The translations under genes were made by a program, and so were the position numbers. From NCBI GenBank assembly GCA_026394605.1, contig JAPKXY010000020.1, positions 1 to 64,000 of the forward strand: a DNA stretch of 64,000 nucleotides. Reading direction: 5' to 3'. Each line of letters opens with the position of its first letter. Position 1 is the stretch's first letter. Origin of the DNA: Methanoregula sp. (lineage in GTDB: Archaea; Halobacteriota; Methanomicrobia; Methanomicrobiales; Methanospirillaceae). The notes below the pieces were generated by a model. That model searched no databases and was not told where the DNA came from. It worked only from the letters and a program-made list of their open reading frames with translations. Shown here one piece after another: positions 26,828-36,012 of the stretch.

Positions 26828-28125
26828 GATGCTGGGACCCGCGTATTGAGGAACTGCCAACAGCAGAACTCAAGCAAATGCAGTATAAGTTATTGAAAAG
26901 CCTCGTGTACCGGTTATTTAGTTTTTCACCGTTTTATCATGACCGGATGAAGGAACAGAACGTCCATCCGGATGATATACGGGAGCTTTCCGATGTCAGA
27001 AAATTGCCATTTATGTTCAAACGCGATCTCAGGGATAGTTACCCGGACAAAATATTCACAGCGACGCAGGAAGATCTTGTCCGCTACCATGTCTCGTCAG
27101 GGACGACCGGAAAGCCGACAGTCGTGGGGTATACACAGAATGACCTGAACAGCTGGACAACGTCACTCGCCCGCGCCCTGACTTCCATCGGGCTGGGCAG
27201 AGGCGATGTGATCCAGGTCAGTTACGGTTACGGCCTGTTCACAGGAGGGCTGGGCCTGCACTATGGCGCCGAGCGGATCGGGGCAACGGTGCTTCCGACC
27301 AGTGTCGGCAACACCGAGCGGCAGATCGAACTGATGCAGGATCTTGGCTCAACCGCAATCGCCTGCACTCCCTCATACCTGCTCCACATGGGGGAAGTTG
27401 CCGAGAAGATGGGACTTTCCATTAAAAAAGATACCAGATTGCGGGCAGGCATCCTCGGTGCCGAGCCCTGGACTGAAAGGATGAGGAAGCGGATCGAGGA
27501 ATGGCTGGGGATAAAGGCGTTTGACATCTATGGTACCAGCGAACTCTCCGGTCCGATGTTCACTGAATGCTCCGAACAACTCGGGTTCCATGTCTGGTCG
27601 GACCTCGCACTGACCGAGATTATCGATCCAAAGACCGGTGAACGGGTTGCACCGGGAGAGAAAGGGGAACTGACCGTCACCATCCTCCAGAAAGAGGCGC
27701 TCCCGATGATCCGGTACCGGATCGGTGACATCACCAGCATTGATGAGGACATCTGCCCATGCGGCAGGACGCACCCGAGGGTCCAGCGGATCCAGGGGCG
27801 CGTTGATGACATGCTCATCATTCGGGGCATTAATGTCTTCCCGTCGCAGGTTGAGTACGCGCTCATGGCCATCCCTGAGGTCGGGCAGCACTTCCAGATC
27901 GTGGTCGACCGCAAGGGGGCGCTTGATGACATGCTCGTCAGGGTCGAGCTGACCAAGGAATCGTTCTCCGACAAGATTACCGACCTGATGATTATCAGGG
28001 ATAGAATCGAACACAAGTTGCGCAATGCACTCAACGTGAACGCGAACGTGGAGCTCGTAGAGCCGGGTTCATTGCCGAGATATGAGGGAAAATCAAAGAA
28101 AGTCCTTGACAGGAGGTCGTTGTAA
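26824..28125 (+). CDS. paaK: Phenylacetate--CoA ligase family protein (second copy)
   Basis: 433 residues, clearly homologous to the preceding gene over its whole length. Shared motifs are SSGTTGKPTVVGYTQNDL, FTGGLGLHYGAERIG, DIYGTSELSGP, RYRIGDI and QGRVDDMLIIRGINVFPSQ. It keeps the CPCG pair (residues about 312-315) where the first copy has a CICTRG sequence, so the two differ near a possible metal site. It probably arose by tandem duplication; they may differ in substrate (for example phenylacetate versus indoleacetate) or form a heteromer, which is inference. Overlap of one base with the ACT gene. Confidence 0.9.
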   Translation: MRCWDPRIEELPTAELKQMQYKLLKSLVYRLFSFSPFYHDRMKEQNVHPDDIRELSDVRKLPFMFKRDLRDSYPDKIFTATQEDLVRYHVSSGTTGKPTVVGYTQNDLNSWTTSLARALTSIGLGRGDVIQVSYGYGLFTGGLGLHYGAERIGATVLPTSVGNTERQIELMQDLGSTAIACTPSYLLHMGEVAEKMGLSIKKDTRLRAGILGAEPWTERMRKRIEEWLGIKAFDIYGTSELSGPMFTECSEQLGFHVWSDLALTEIIDPKTGERVAPGEKGELTVTILQKEALPMIRYRIGDITSIDEDICPCGRTHPRVQRIQGRVDDMLIIRGINVFPSQVEYALMAIPEVGQHFQIVVDRKGALDDMLVRVELTKESFSDKITDLMIIRDRIEHKLRNALNVNANVELVEPGSLPRYEGKSKKVLDRRSL

Positions 28126-28559
28126 TGGATGTGAAAAAATTTGTGATCAAACAGATATCGGTGTTTTCCGAAAACCGCCCGGGTCGGCTTGCCGCGATTG
28201 CCCATGCGCTGGGAGAAGAGAATGTCAATATTCTCGCATTTTCCATCGCCGAAGCAAATGGGTTTGGTGTGGTCCGGGCGCTGGTCGATCAACCGGAGAA
28301 AGCATATAAAAAACTGTCATCAATCGGGTTCAATGTCGCGTTCACCGATGTCATTGCCGTCCATATGCAGGACAGGCCCGGCGGGCTATATGAGATTGCG
28401 AAGATGCTCGGTGATGCCAATATCAATATTGAGTACTCCTATGCCTATTCGGGAAAAGAGGGGGCGGTTCTCATCCTGCGTGTCGATCAGGTCGTTGACG
28501 CCATTGAGAAGATTTCAAAATCCGGCGCGACCCTGATCGAAAGTTCGGTCTTCCATTGA
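28125..28559 (+). CDS. Tandem ACT-domain protein
   Basis: 144 residues, made of two ACT domains: residues 3-70 (KQISVFSENRPGRLAAIAHA) and 72-140 (VIAVHMQDRPGGLYEIAKML, then NINIEYSYAYSGKEGAVLIL). ACT domains bind amino acids and control enzymes. Paired ACT proteins are commonly placed directly behind phenylacetate-CoA ligases in archaea and bacteria, where they are assumed to sense an aromatic or branched amino acid. One-base overlap with the second paaK supports a joint role. Confidence 0.88.
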   Translation: MDVKKFVIKQISVFSENRPGRLAAIAHALGEENVNILAFSIAEANGFGVVRALVDQPEKAYKKLSSIGFNVAFTDVIAVHMQDRPGGLYEIAKMLGDANINIEYSYAYSGKEGAVLILRVDQVVDAIEKISKSGATLIESSVFH

Positions 28560-28566
28560 AAAACAT

Positions 28567-29853
28567 TCACTTCTTTTCCCACTTTATCAGCTCTGCCACT
28601 TGGGAGAGCGTGCTCCCGCGCCGGATCTCCTCCCGGATTCTTTCTTCATTTTTCCTGACTTCCAAGGCCCTGCGGGCGATTTCATAGGCGCGCTTTTTTG
28701 GGACGACAACAACCCCGTTTTCGTCACCGATGATCCAGTCGCCGGGGTTCACAACCTGCCCTGCGCACTGTATCTCCGCATTGATCTCGCCAAAACCCTT
28801 GGGTTCACCGGCATTGGGAACAATTGCCTTTGCAAAGGTGGGGAATTTTGTTTTCCGGATCTCCTCTACATCCCGCACCGCACCATCGATGACCACCCCC
28901 GCGATTCCCTTTTTTATGCAGCTTATGGTTGCCAGTTCCCCCCACGGGGCAACACGGGTTATGCTGTCATTGTTAATCACGATTACATCACCTGGGGATG
29001 CGAGATCGATCGCCTCAACCGGCTTTGCCCAGTCGCCGGCAAACGTCTGGACCGTGACCGCCCTTCCCACCATCTTCACATTGCCGCAGATAGAGATTAT
29101 TCCTTCCATCGCCCCTTTCCGGTGCATTGCATCAGAAACATTCGGCGAAGAAACCCGGGAAAAAATTTCCCGGATCCTGTCATCCAGAGAACCTTTCTGT
29201 ACCGGCTGGAGTGAAGGGTTGTCAATCGACATCCGGATCGCGGCGGTAGACCCGGTCACATCCGCCGAGCGGACAATTGCCCCGCCAACAATGACCATTA
29301 CAGCGCCATGCTGAACCGCTTGGGCTGCAGTCACCACATCAAGCCCGCCTGCCACGGCAACCGGAACCGTGACTTCCCCGGTGATTGCGGCGAGGAGGTC
29401 GATGGAGCTCTTCCCCATCATCTGCTGGTCAATGCCGACATGGGCTACGATGATGTCGATACCCATCGATTCCATTTGTTTTGCTCTGGGCACCGGATCG
29501 GGCGTGTTGATCAGGTCCGCCATCAGCCGGACACCGTAAAGGCGTGCCGCCCGGACTGCCTCGGCAATGACCGAATCATCAGCGTCAGCAAGAATGCAGA
29601 CAATATTGGCGCCGGCTTTTGCCGCCATCTCGACCTCGAGGGCACCGGTGTCGGCGATCTTCATGTCGGCAACGATCATATGGTCAGGAAACTGCACTTT
29701 AAGAGTCCGTACCGCCTGCATTCCCTCACTCTTGATTAAGGGAGTCCCTGCTTCAATCCAGTCCGCCCCGCCACGCACAGCTTCTTTGGCAATCTGCAGG
29801 GCACGGGTCAGTTCGGTGAGATCGAGTGCAACCTGCAGAACCGGTCGTTTCAT
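28567..29853 (-). CDS. 3-hexulose-6-phosphate synthase fused to RraA-like domain
   Basis: 428 residues in two domains. Residues 1-210 are a HPS TIM barrel: [17 protein letters not shown], the DxKxxD motif ADMKIADTG, and [17 protein letters not shown]. Residues 225-400 are RraA-like ([65 protein letters not shown]), a family of regulators and aldolases. In methanogens HPS runs in reverse to make ribulose-5-P from fructose-6-P by releasing formaldehyde. No phosphohexuloisomerase gene is adjacent. Fusions of this kind are known from archaea; the second domain's reaction is not certain. It is convergent with the ACT gene. Confidence 0.87.
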   Translation of the reverse strand: MKRPVLQVALDLTELTRALQIAKEAVRGGADWIEAGTPLIKSEGMQAVRTLKVQFPDHMIVADMKIADTGALEVEMAAKAGANIVCILADADDSVIAEAVRAARLYGVRLMADLINTPDPVPRAKQMESMGIDIIVAHVGIDQQMMGKSSIDLLAAITGEVTVPVAVAGGLDVVTAAQAVQHGAVMVIVGGAIVRSADVTGSTAAIRMSIDNPSLQPVQKGSLDDRIREIFSRVSSPNVSDAMHRKGAMEGIISICGNVKMVGRAVTVQTFAGDWAKPVEAIDLASPGDVIVINNDSITRVAPWGELATISCIKKGIAGVVIDGAVRDVEEIRKTKFPTFAKAIVPNAGEPKGFGEINAEIQCAGQVVNPGDWIIGDENGVVVVPKKRAYEIARRALEVRKNEERIREEIRRGSTLSQVAELIKWEKK

Positions 29854-30055
29854 ACCCAGAGATTATGGAATGCCAGTGCATAATGGTTGCTTACCAGAGC
29901 ATGCCGGTAATGAGGATCTGTGAACAGTAATTCAAGGTATGGTTCCAAGCCAAAATGACCGAAGTACTTCGTAATGATATCATTGCATCTTAAATACGGG
30001 ATTTTTTTTTAAAATCTATTAAATCGCAATAAAACAGACATACAATCCGCACGAT

Positions 30056-30979
30056 ATGGATATCATCTCTACCATCCTCATCATTGCAGGGCTCTGTCTC
30101 TTTGAGACGATTAGCAGCATCGATAACGCGATCATCAATGCTGAAGTACTTTCCACGATGGGGGAACGAGCACGAAAATGGTTCCTTTTCTGGGGGATCC
30201 TTGCTGCTGTCTTTGTGATCCGCGGCGTCCTGCCATGGCTCATCGTCTGGGTGGCAACGCCCTCCCTCGGGCCGATGGGCGCCTTTTTTGCCACATTTTC
30301 CAGTGACCCCACAGTCACTGGGGCAATCGAGCAGTCCGCACCGATCCTGTTGATTGGCGGGGGGACATTCCTGCTCTTCCTCTTCTTCCACTGGATTTTT
30401 TTAGAGGAGAAGCACTACGGGCTGCGCGGTGAGCGGTATATCGAATCAAAAGGCGTCTGGTTTTTTGCCGTTGTGTCAATCCTCCTTGCGCTCATTGTCT
30501 GGTTCGCCCTGCAAAAAAACCCTATGATGGCGTACGGGGCGGTCATCGGTTCGACAGCGTTTTTCATCGTCCACGGGTTCCGGCAGAACGCGGAGCTCCA
30601 TGAAAAGATGATGATAGGGGGCGGTCTTTCCGACGTAAGCAAATTATTCTACCTCGAAGTGATCGATGCGACCTTTTCGATTGATGGTGTGCTTGGCGCG
30701 TTTGCCTTTACCCTATCTGTCCCCCTCATCCTGATCGGGAACGGGCTCGGTGCCTTTGTGGTCCGGGAACTTACCATGAAGAACATTAACACCATCAAAC
30801 GGTATGTATTTTTGAAAAACGGTGCGATGTACTCGATTTTGTTCCTTGGCATGATCATGCTGTTTGACAGCTTCGGAGTACATATCCCTCCCTTGCTCTC
30901 ACCATTGATTACGTTTGGCGTTGTCGGGTTCTTCCTCCTCAAATCCATGAGGCATATACCAGAATCGGATCCGGCGTAA
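30056..30979 (+). CDS. DUF475 / TerC-like integral membrane protein
   Basis: 307 residues with about eight membrane segments. Both halves carry the LysE/TerC-type acidic motif: ETISSIDNAIINAEVL near residue 16 and EVIDATFSIDGVLGAFAF near residue 203. This matches DUF475 proteins, related to TerC, thought to move metal ions or help load exported metalloproteins. The internal PWLIVWVATPSLGPMGAF loop is typical. The gene stands alone, preceded by a T/A-rich stretch and followed by a very strong T-tract terminator. Confidence 0.85.
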   Translation: MDIISTILIIAGLCLFETISSIDNAIINAEVLSTMGERARKWFLFWGILAAVFVIRGVLPWLIVWVATPSLGPMGAFFATFSSDPTVTGAIEQSAPILLIGGGTFLLFLFFHWIFLEEKHYGLRGERYIESKGVWFFAVVSILLALIVWFALQKNPMMAYGAVIGSTAFFIVHGFRQNAELHEKMMIGGGLSDVSKLFYLEVIDATFSIDGVLGAFAFTLSVPLILIGNGLGAFVVRELTMKNINTIKRYVFLKNGAMYSILFLGMIMLFDSFGVHIPPLLSPLITFGVVGFFLLKSMRHIPESDPA

Positions 30980-31011
30980 TATCATCGATGAATACCACCA
31001 GACACAACCTC

Positions 31012-31039
31012 TCTTTTTTGTTTTTATTTTTTTTTTTTT
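31012..31039 (+). terminator. Poly-T terminator after the DUF475 gene
   Basis: The stretch is nearly all T: T6, G, T5, A, then a run of 13 or more T. It lies 33 bases after the stop codon at 30979. Long T-tracts without a hairpin are the usual transcription end signal in archaea. Confidence 0.75.
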
Positions 31040-31149
31040 GACCATTGTAAGGTTGTGCTCAATTCTTCATGATACCATTCCATGGGCGCATTTTTGGGTT
31101 ATAGAATACCTTAAGGATGAGCCCCGAACATTTTATTGAGTGAATTCAT

Positions 31150-32391
31150 ATGAGAAGAATGCCCAATCATTCATTGGCCATATCAGAAATTATCGCTGAA
31201 TTTATGATTATCTTCCTGATCATTCTTCTTGCATCAGTGGCCTATATCATTTTCGGCGGTTCAATCCCGTTTCTCCAGAAGACCTCTCTTGTCGCGGCAT
31301 CAGCGGGTGTTGCCTATATCCCGATCGATGCGAAGACCACGATTCCGGTCTTTGATGTGCTCCCCCGGGCCGGGAAGGAGTTCTTCCTGACAGGGCAGCA
31401 GAATATTCCCGGTGGTGCCCCATCTGTTTCATTCCTGCTGGTTGGCCCTGACGGATCGAATATGAAGACCTCACTTGCCGATGTCTCAGGCACAGGGAAT
31501 CTCTATGGAAAATCGCTGTATCTGTACCGGGATATGCGGGGCGGGGGGTACTGGGTCACCGATTCCATGCAGACCAATTATAAACCCAATTATCTGCTGC
31601 CCCTCAGGGGAGGCGATTGGATCATCAAAATGATCGATGACACTGCTAATGTCCCCCTCAATGAAATGACGGTATTCATTACCGGGAATGGGTCCATTGC
31701 AAACCCCCTCGCACCAAAAACCATCTGGACCAATACTACCAATATAACCCTGACCAATTCATCCGGATATCAGATACCATTCACAAATAATGGTGTGATA
31801 CCATTTACCGGACCCAATGGCCTGAAAGCATTCCAGTTCAACGGTTCCGGGGCGTATATCCAAGGGGCGAATAATCCTGATCTTTCATATACAGGAGACC
31901 TCTCGCTCTCCTTATGGTTGCAGCCAACACCGGCGGGGGTGAATGGCTACCACCAGCTTGTCGGCAAGGGCGCCCAAAGTGACACGAACGAGAACTATGA
32001 TATGTTCATCATCAACCAGCGGTTGTATTTGGAATTGACCGACCGGAACACCAACCAGGTGTATCACATCATGACGAATACTGCCATGACATGGGGAAGT
32101 CCCCCGTCATGGAATTACGTTACAATGACCATCAATTCTGGATCCCCAACAGTGTATTTTGCAGGAAACCCTGTTCCGGTCGGCTTTTACCAGAGCAACG
32201 TTCCTGGAAACAACCCTATTGCATCAGTATCGATGAATCTGAAGGATAATAATAACCCGATCACCATCGGGAAACAGAATTACCCCGGGGCTGAATTCTT
32301 CTATGCCGGTAATATAAGTGAGGTTTCATTCTACAACCGGGCACTTTCGCCGTCCGAGATCACTGCCAATAAGAATAATTACCAGACGTAA
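31150..32391 (+). CDS. Type IV pilin-like surface protein with LamG-type domain
   Basis: 413 residues. The N-terminus (MRRMPNHSLAISEIIAEFMI then IFLIILLASVAYIIFGG) has the archaeal pilin form: a short basic leader, an SEIIA-like cleavage region and a hydrophobic helix of about 22 residues. The middle (45-180) is beta-rich with a GPDGSN segment. Residues 200-413 look like a concanavalin/LamG domain (FQFNGSGAYIQGANNPDLSY, TGDLSLSLWLQP, then GNISEVSFYNRALSPSEI). It is likely anchored or assembled at the surface and binds a sugar or surface polymer. No pilus assembly genes are near. Confidence 0.8.
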   Translation: MRRMPNHSLAISEIIAEFMIIFLIILLASVAYIIFGGSIPFLQKTSLVAASAGVAYIPIDAKTTIPVFDVLPRAGKEFFLTGQQNIPGGAPSVSFLLVGPDGSNMKTSLADVSGTGNLYGKSLYLYRDMRGGGYWVTDSMQTNYKPNYLLPLRGGDWIIKMIDDTANVPLNEMTVFITGNGSIANPLAPKTIWTNTTNITLTNSSGYQIPFTNNGVIPFTGPNGLKAFQFNGSGAYIQGANNPDLSYTGDLSLSLWLQPTPAGVNGYHQLVGKGAQSDTNENYDMFIINQRLYLELTDRNTNQVYHIMTNTAMTWGSPPSWNYVTMTINSGSPTVYFAGNPVPVGFYQSNVPGNNPIASVSMNLKDNNNPITIGKQNYPGAEFFYAGNISEVSFYNRALSPSEITANKNNYQT

Positions 32392-32544
32392 TCTTTTTAT
32401 TTAATCCCGTTTTGGAGCCATATCCGTGAATGAAGCGTTTTTTCCCCTGTTTACGATTCTGCCGCACGATTGGCCGCAGGGTTCTTTTCGGTTACCGATT
32501 GGCTACATTAAAGTGACCATAACCTCATACCCTTTGGTAGCGCA

Positions 32545-33120
32545 ATGCACAAAATCCGTAAATGCTGCTTTCGGTTGCGGACAGCGAAAACAAGAGGTGA
32601 ACTCTCCACCATTCTCTTTGAAGAGGTGAGCAGGTTTTCGCTCCATGACCTCCAGCACCTGCGCGGAGTCCTTGAACATGAGTTCAGGGACCTTCCTCAA
32701 AATTACCGGAAAAAATTGTATCCAAAGGCAATGGAGCAGATCTTCGGGACACACCATACCCTGATCCACATGTCCCGCAGCGGTCATCTCTCAACCCTGA
32801 CAGCACCGCTTGATGTACGTTTTACCGAGTACTGTGATATGGTTGAGCGAACCGTTCTTGCCGAACCGGATCAAAAAAAGCAAAAATTTGATCTCCTGTA
32901 CTTCCTCCTTGCTGCATTCAACCTCTTTGTCATCGACCTCCCGGGCCACCCCATCGGCACCCCGTTTCCAGGTGGCATGATCGTCGAACAAAAAAACGGG
33001 GAGTATCTCTGTCCGGTGCAAGGGAAAACCGAAGGGGTCGAGAACTCCATCTGCCCGTTCTGCAGCGCGAAAAACCCGTTTGATGAGGATATACCAAAAA
33101 AACAAAAGCCAAAAAAATAA
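32545..33120 (+). CDS. DUF2115 / UPF0305 family protein
   Basis: 191 residues. The C-terminal part has the family marks: LLYFLLAAFNLFVIDLPGHP, TPFPGGMIVEQKNGEYLCPV and a CPFC pair near residue 174, together with the earlier cysteine giving a likely zinc site. It ends in a Lys-rich tail. DUF2115 is a methanogen-centred family without known function. The first 20 residues (MHKIRKCCFRLRTAKTRGEL) are basic and less typical. It is convergent with the nitroreductase at 33150. Confidence 0.8.
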   Translation: MHKIRKCCFRLRTAKTRGELSTILFEEVSRFSLHDLQHLRGVLEHEFRDLPQNYRKKLYPKAMEQIFGTHHTLIHMSRSGHLSTLTAPLDVRFTEYCDMVERTVLAEPDQKKQKFDLLYFLLAAFNLFVIDLPGHPIGTPFPGGMIVEQKNGEYLCPVQGKTEGVENSICPFCSAKNPFDEDIPKKQKPKK

Positions 33121-33149
33121 AGGGTAAATGACTTTTTACGGTGCAGCGT

Positions 33150-33662
33150 TCATGATGCATCGCGCTTGAACGATTCCTCAAACAATACAAATTTTTTGTC
33201 CTTTTTCGTTACCACAGAGATGTCCGCGGGTATCCCTGCAGGCACGAGCGAGACCAAGGTATAGCCATCAGGCACATTGAGCAGTGAACGCACCTGCTCG
33301 GCATACCCCTTTTTGTCGCCGGCAACCCAGCAGGAGCTCACACCATACGCCTGCAGTGCGATGATCAGGTTCTCGGTCGCCGCAGAGCAGTCCTCCAGAT
33401 AATAGGTTGCCTTTTTTTCGCCAAAGACCGCAATGCAGAGGGGGGCGTCGGCGATGAATTTCCCGTGGTCGGTGAGGTGTGCAATTTTTTGGAGCATCTG
33501 TTTGTCTTTAATGATACCAAAAAGCCATGGCTGCAGGTTCATGGCGGTGGGTGCATGGCGGGCGCATTCAATGGCATCTTTGATTACATTGTCATCAATG
33601 CGATCGGGTTTGAACTTCCTGACACTGTGCCGGGACTTGATAACCGTGGTTACAACATTCAT
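33150..33662 (-). CDS. Nitroreductase family flavoprotein (second in the window)
   Basis: 170 residues. FMN-binding pattern: VIKSRHSVRKFKPDRIDDNV, CARHAPTAMNLQPWLFGII, and the central DCSAATENLIIALQAYGVSS with CWVAGDKKGYAEQVRSLL. Like the copy at 6900 it should be an NAD(P)H/FMN reductase of unknown substrate; the two share only family-level similarity. It stands alone on the minus strand between convergent and surface genes. Confidence 0.88.
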   Translation of the reverse strand: MNVVTTVIKSRHSVRKFKPDRIDDNVIKDAIECARHAPTAMNLQPWLFGIIKDKQMLQKIAHLTDHGKFIADAPLCIAVFGEKKATYYLEDCSAATENLIIALQAYGVSSCWVAGDKKGYAEQVRSLLNVPDGYTLVSLVPAGIPADISVVTKKDKKFVLFEESFKRDAS

Positions 33663-33726
33663 AGTGATGGGTTTGCACTCGCGCTGATAAAAAATGTCGG
33701 TGCTGACTTACCATAAAAAGAGAGGA

Positions 33727-34725
33727 TTACCGGCGCCGTGCACTATATATGGCACAACCAATGATACCAGCAACGATTGCGCAGATCCCGCAGATACCGG
33801 CAGCTTTCGTGGGTGTCGGGGATGGAGCAGGTGTCACGGGTGGCTGGACCGTTTCCTGAGTGGTGGCAGTCGTGGAAACCGTGGTGGGTGGTTGTGTGGT
33901 CACAACGGTGGTGGGTTTCGGAGTTACCGTTGTTGTCATCAGGATGGTCGGGTTGGTTGTCGGGACTTTTACGCTGATGAGGGGGTTTTGCTCCTGTACG
34001 GCAAGGGATCTCTCCGGGGCAACGGTTTTTCCGGCGATATCGTAGTTGTCTTTCATCCTGTTCGCGTTGCATTCCGCCCAGATTGTGTAGGTGCCCGGTG
34101 TGTACGCACTATTGATGGTATCCCAGAAAGCGCCGGTATAATACGGTGTTGTGGAAACAGGGACATTGAGTGAATTTGTGATTCCCGCCTTATTTACCAG
34201 TGCCGTATAAGTGCCCCCGTCTGGCCCCTGAACCTTGATCGTTACCGGGGCCCCGGGCACACCGCGGCCGGTGAGATCCGCCAGGTTGCTGTCGATCCTG
34301 AACCGTATTTCGTCCCCGCGGTACACCCACCCGTTTTCCGTGACATCGACATTGACGCTCACATCCTCGATCCTGATGGTGAGCTGGGGGTCTTTTACAT
34401 TGAATGCCAGTGTTTTTGCCGGCATCACGTACCAGTTGCCCGTGCGTGAGCCAAATTCAGTCGGCGATATGTAAAAATTTGCCGGGTTTGTAACCATGAT
34501 CTGGGAATCCGGTGAGCTGCCGAAGACCCTTGCCCCGGAACTCCACCACGCGATGTAGGTATTCCCAAGAGGAACGGAAGCTGATATATCCAGCCCCTCC
34601 TCCCCGGTATATACCGTTCCACCCGCGGGGACCTGATTGAGAAGAGCCCCCGCGTGCGACACAACGCATACTGCAACCATGACAAGCAGGATACCCGTTT
34701 TCACTACGACTCCGTTCATATGCAT
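33727..34725 (-). CDS. DUF3821-type secreted, membrane-anchored surface protein
   Basis: 332 residues. Signal peptide VVVKTGILLVMVAVCVVSHA, then a beta-rich ectodomain (AGGTVYTGEEGLDISASVPL and repeated Ig-like strands to about 255). A Thr/Pro-rich linker with many TT, PTT and PTP units (about 255-305) is likely glycosylated. It ends with a C-terminal helix GICGICAIVAGIIGCAIY and an Arg tail. This is the layout of the DUF3821 surface proteins common in Methanomicrobiales. Start may be the ATG at 34725 or 34719: a TATA box (CTTATATAAT, minus strand, 34741-34750) puts the transcription start almost on them, so the mRNA is probably leaderless. Confidence 0.82.
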   Translation of the reverse strand: MHMNGVVVKTGILLVMVAVCVVSHAGALLNQVPAGGTVYTGEEGLDISASVPLGNTYIAWWSSGARVFGSSPDSQIMVTNPANFYISPTEFGSRTGNWYVMPAKTLAFNVKDPQLTIRIEDVSVNVDVTENGWVYRGDEIRFRIDSNLADLTGRGVPGAPVTIKVQGPDGGTYTALVNKAGITNSLNVPVSTTPYYTGAFWDTINSAYTPGTYTIWAECNANRMKDNYDIAGKTVAPERSLAVQEQNPLISVKVPTTNPTILMTTTVTPKPTTVVTTQPPTTVSTTATTQETVQPPVTPAPSPTPTKAAGICGICAIVAGIIGCAIYSARRR

Positions 34726-34740
34726 CCGGTTCTTTCTTGG

Positions 34741-34750
34741 ATTATATAAG
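34741..34750 (-). promoter_or_regulatory. TATA box of the DUF3821 gene
   Basis: The minus strand reads CTTATATAAT. Its centre is 20-27 bases from the two candidate ATGs at 34725 and 34719, consistent with a leaderless transcript. Confidence 0.55.
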
Positions 34751-34812
34751 GGTGCCAGCCGTTGATCGGAAGAGATCGTTTTTTATTGGCAGAATCAAAA
34801 AAATTGGCCGGA

Positions 34813-36012
34813 TCAGGGCATGCCCAAGGTCATCCAGTGCCACATGTTGCCAAATCCCTGCGTGATCAGCACACCTGGATCGATATTAAGGAACGGGAAG
34901 ATGACAATGAAATAGAGAACCGTGCCAAGGGTGCTGCCGACATTTGCGAGCGCGGCAACAAGCACAACCCTGAAGAGCGGGATGCGCCACATATCCGAAA
35001 ATGTCTCAGCTTCAAAGATCTTTTTGAAATCGCCCGGGACCGGTTTTCTCACCTTCGCCTCCACGATAGCGGAAAACCAGCCTGCTGCGACCAGCGGATG
35101 CAATGCCGTAAGCCACGATACCATAAAACCGGTCAGAGCGGAGAGCGGATGGCCGCCGGCAAGGAGCGTGAAGATCGCGGTGAGTGCGCCGTGGATGAGA
35201 ACCCAGTAGATAAGGGCAGTAACAAGTACATTCATCCCGACGCCTGAGAACGCGATGGCGAGGATTAGCAGGGCAAACAGAAGCGTAACCGCACTACCAA
35301 AGATCAGCCCCCAGCGCGGTGTTTTAATATCTGCTGTAAGTTCTGATATCGGGGGCAGGGAGGATGGCTGTTGTAGGTACTTCTGGACACCTTTCACATG
35401 ACCTGCGCCGATCACTGCAAGCACACGTCCGTTTTGTGCATCGAGTGCCAGCAGCTGGTGGGCAAGATATGCATCCCTCTCGTCGATGAGTGCACGCGCC
35501 CCGTTGGGGGAGAATTTCCGGAACTCCTCGAGCGCGAGCGTGATCACGTCTTCCTGTTTTAAGGACTCAATATCGATCTCTTCACCCTCCATGCCCACCA
35601 CCGATGCAGACAGGGCATAGAACATCTTGAGTTTCTCCCACAGTGAAATCGAGTGCCAGAACCGCATCAGGGTGATCCGGATATCCCGGTCGATGAGCCC
35701 GATCTTTAAGTGGCGCTCTTCCGCCCCATTGATAGCTGCTTTCATCTCGGCACCCGGTTCAACACCGACATCCATACCGATCCGTCGCTGGAGATAGGAA
35801 AGTACCCACTGGACAAGGAGCTGGTTAAAATTTCCTGCCTGAATCACCTCGGAAACCGAGGGGTCAGCCATGCTCTTTTTCAGCGCCTGGAACCGGGCAG
35901 GGTCCAGTTCCACCGCCACGACATCCGGCTGGAATTCGCTGATAGCCGAGGTTACCTCATCAACGCTCTTCTGTGAAACGTGCGCAGTCCCGACAATTCT
36001 GATTTCAGCCAT
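34813..36012 (-). CDS. TraB/PrgY family membrane protein
   Basis: 399 residues. The TraB domain is residues 1-210: IVGTAHVSQKSVDEV with the GxxH motif, DVVAVELDPARFQAL, and ERHLKIGLIDRDIRITL, with VLAVIGAGHVKGVQKYL as the second GxxH. The C-terminal half carries about six membrane segments. PrgY in enterococci lowers pheromone activity; in archaea the role is unknown but a membrane metalloprotease-like function is suspected for the fold. Its start overlaps the restored stop of the upstream YkgJ-like gene by 8 bases, so both belong to one transcript. Confidence 0.88.
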   Translation of the reverse strand: MAEIRIVGTAHVSQKSVDEVTSAISEFQPDVVAVELDPARFQALKKSMADPSVSEVIQAGNFNQLLVQWVLSYLQRRIGMDVGVEPGAEMKAAINGAEERHLKIGLIDRDIRITLMRFWHSISLWEKLKMFYALSASVVGMEGEEIDIESLKQEDVITLALEEFRKFSPNGARALIDERDAYLAHQLLALDAQNGRVLAVIGAGHVKGVQKYLQQPSSLPPISELTADIKTPRWGLIFGSAVTLLFALLILAIAFSGVGMNVLVTALIYWVLIHGALTAIFTLLAGGHPLSALTGFMVSWLTALHPLVAAGWFSAIVEAKVRKPVPGDFKKIFEAETFSDMWRIPLFRVVLVAALANVGSTLGTVLYFIVIFPFLNIDPGVLITQGFGNMWHWMTLGMP

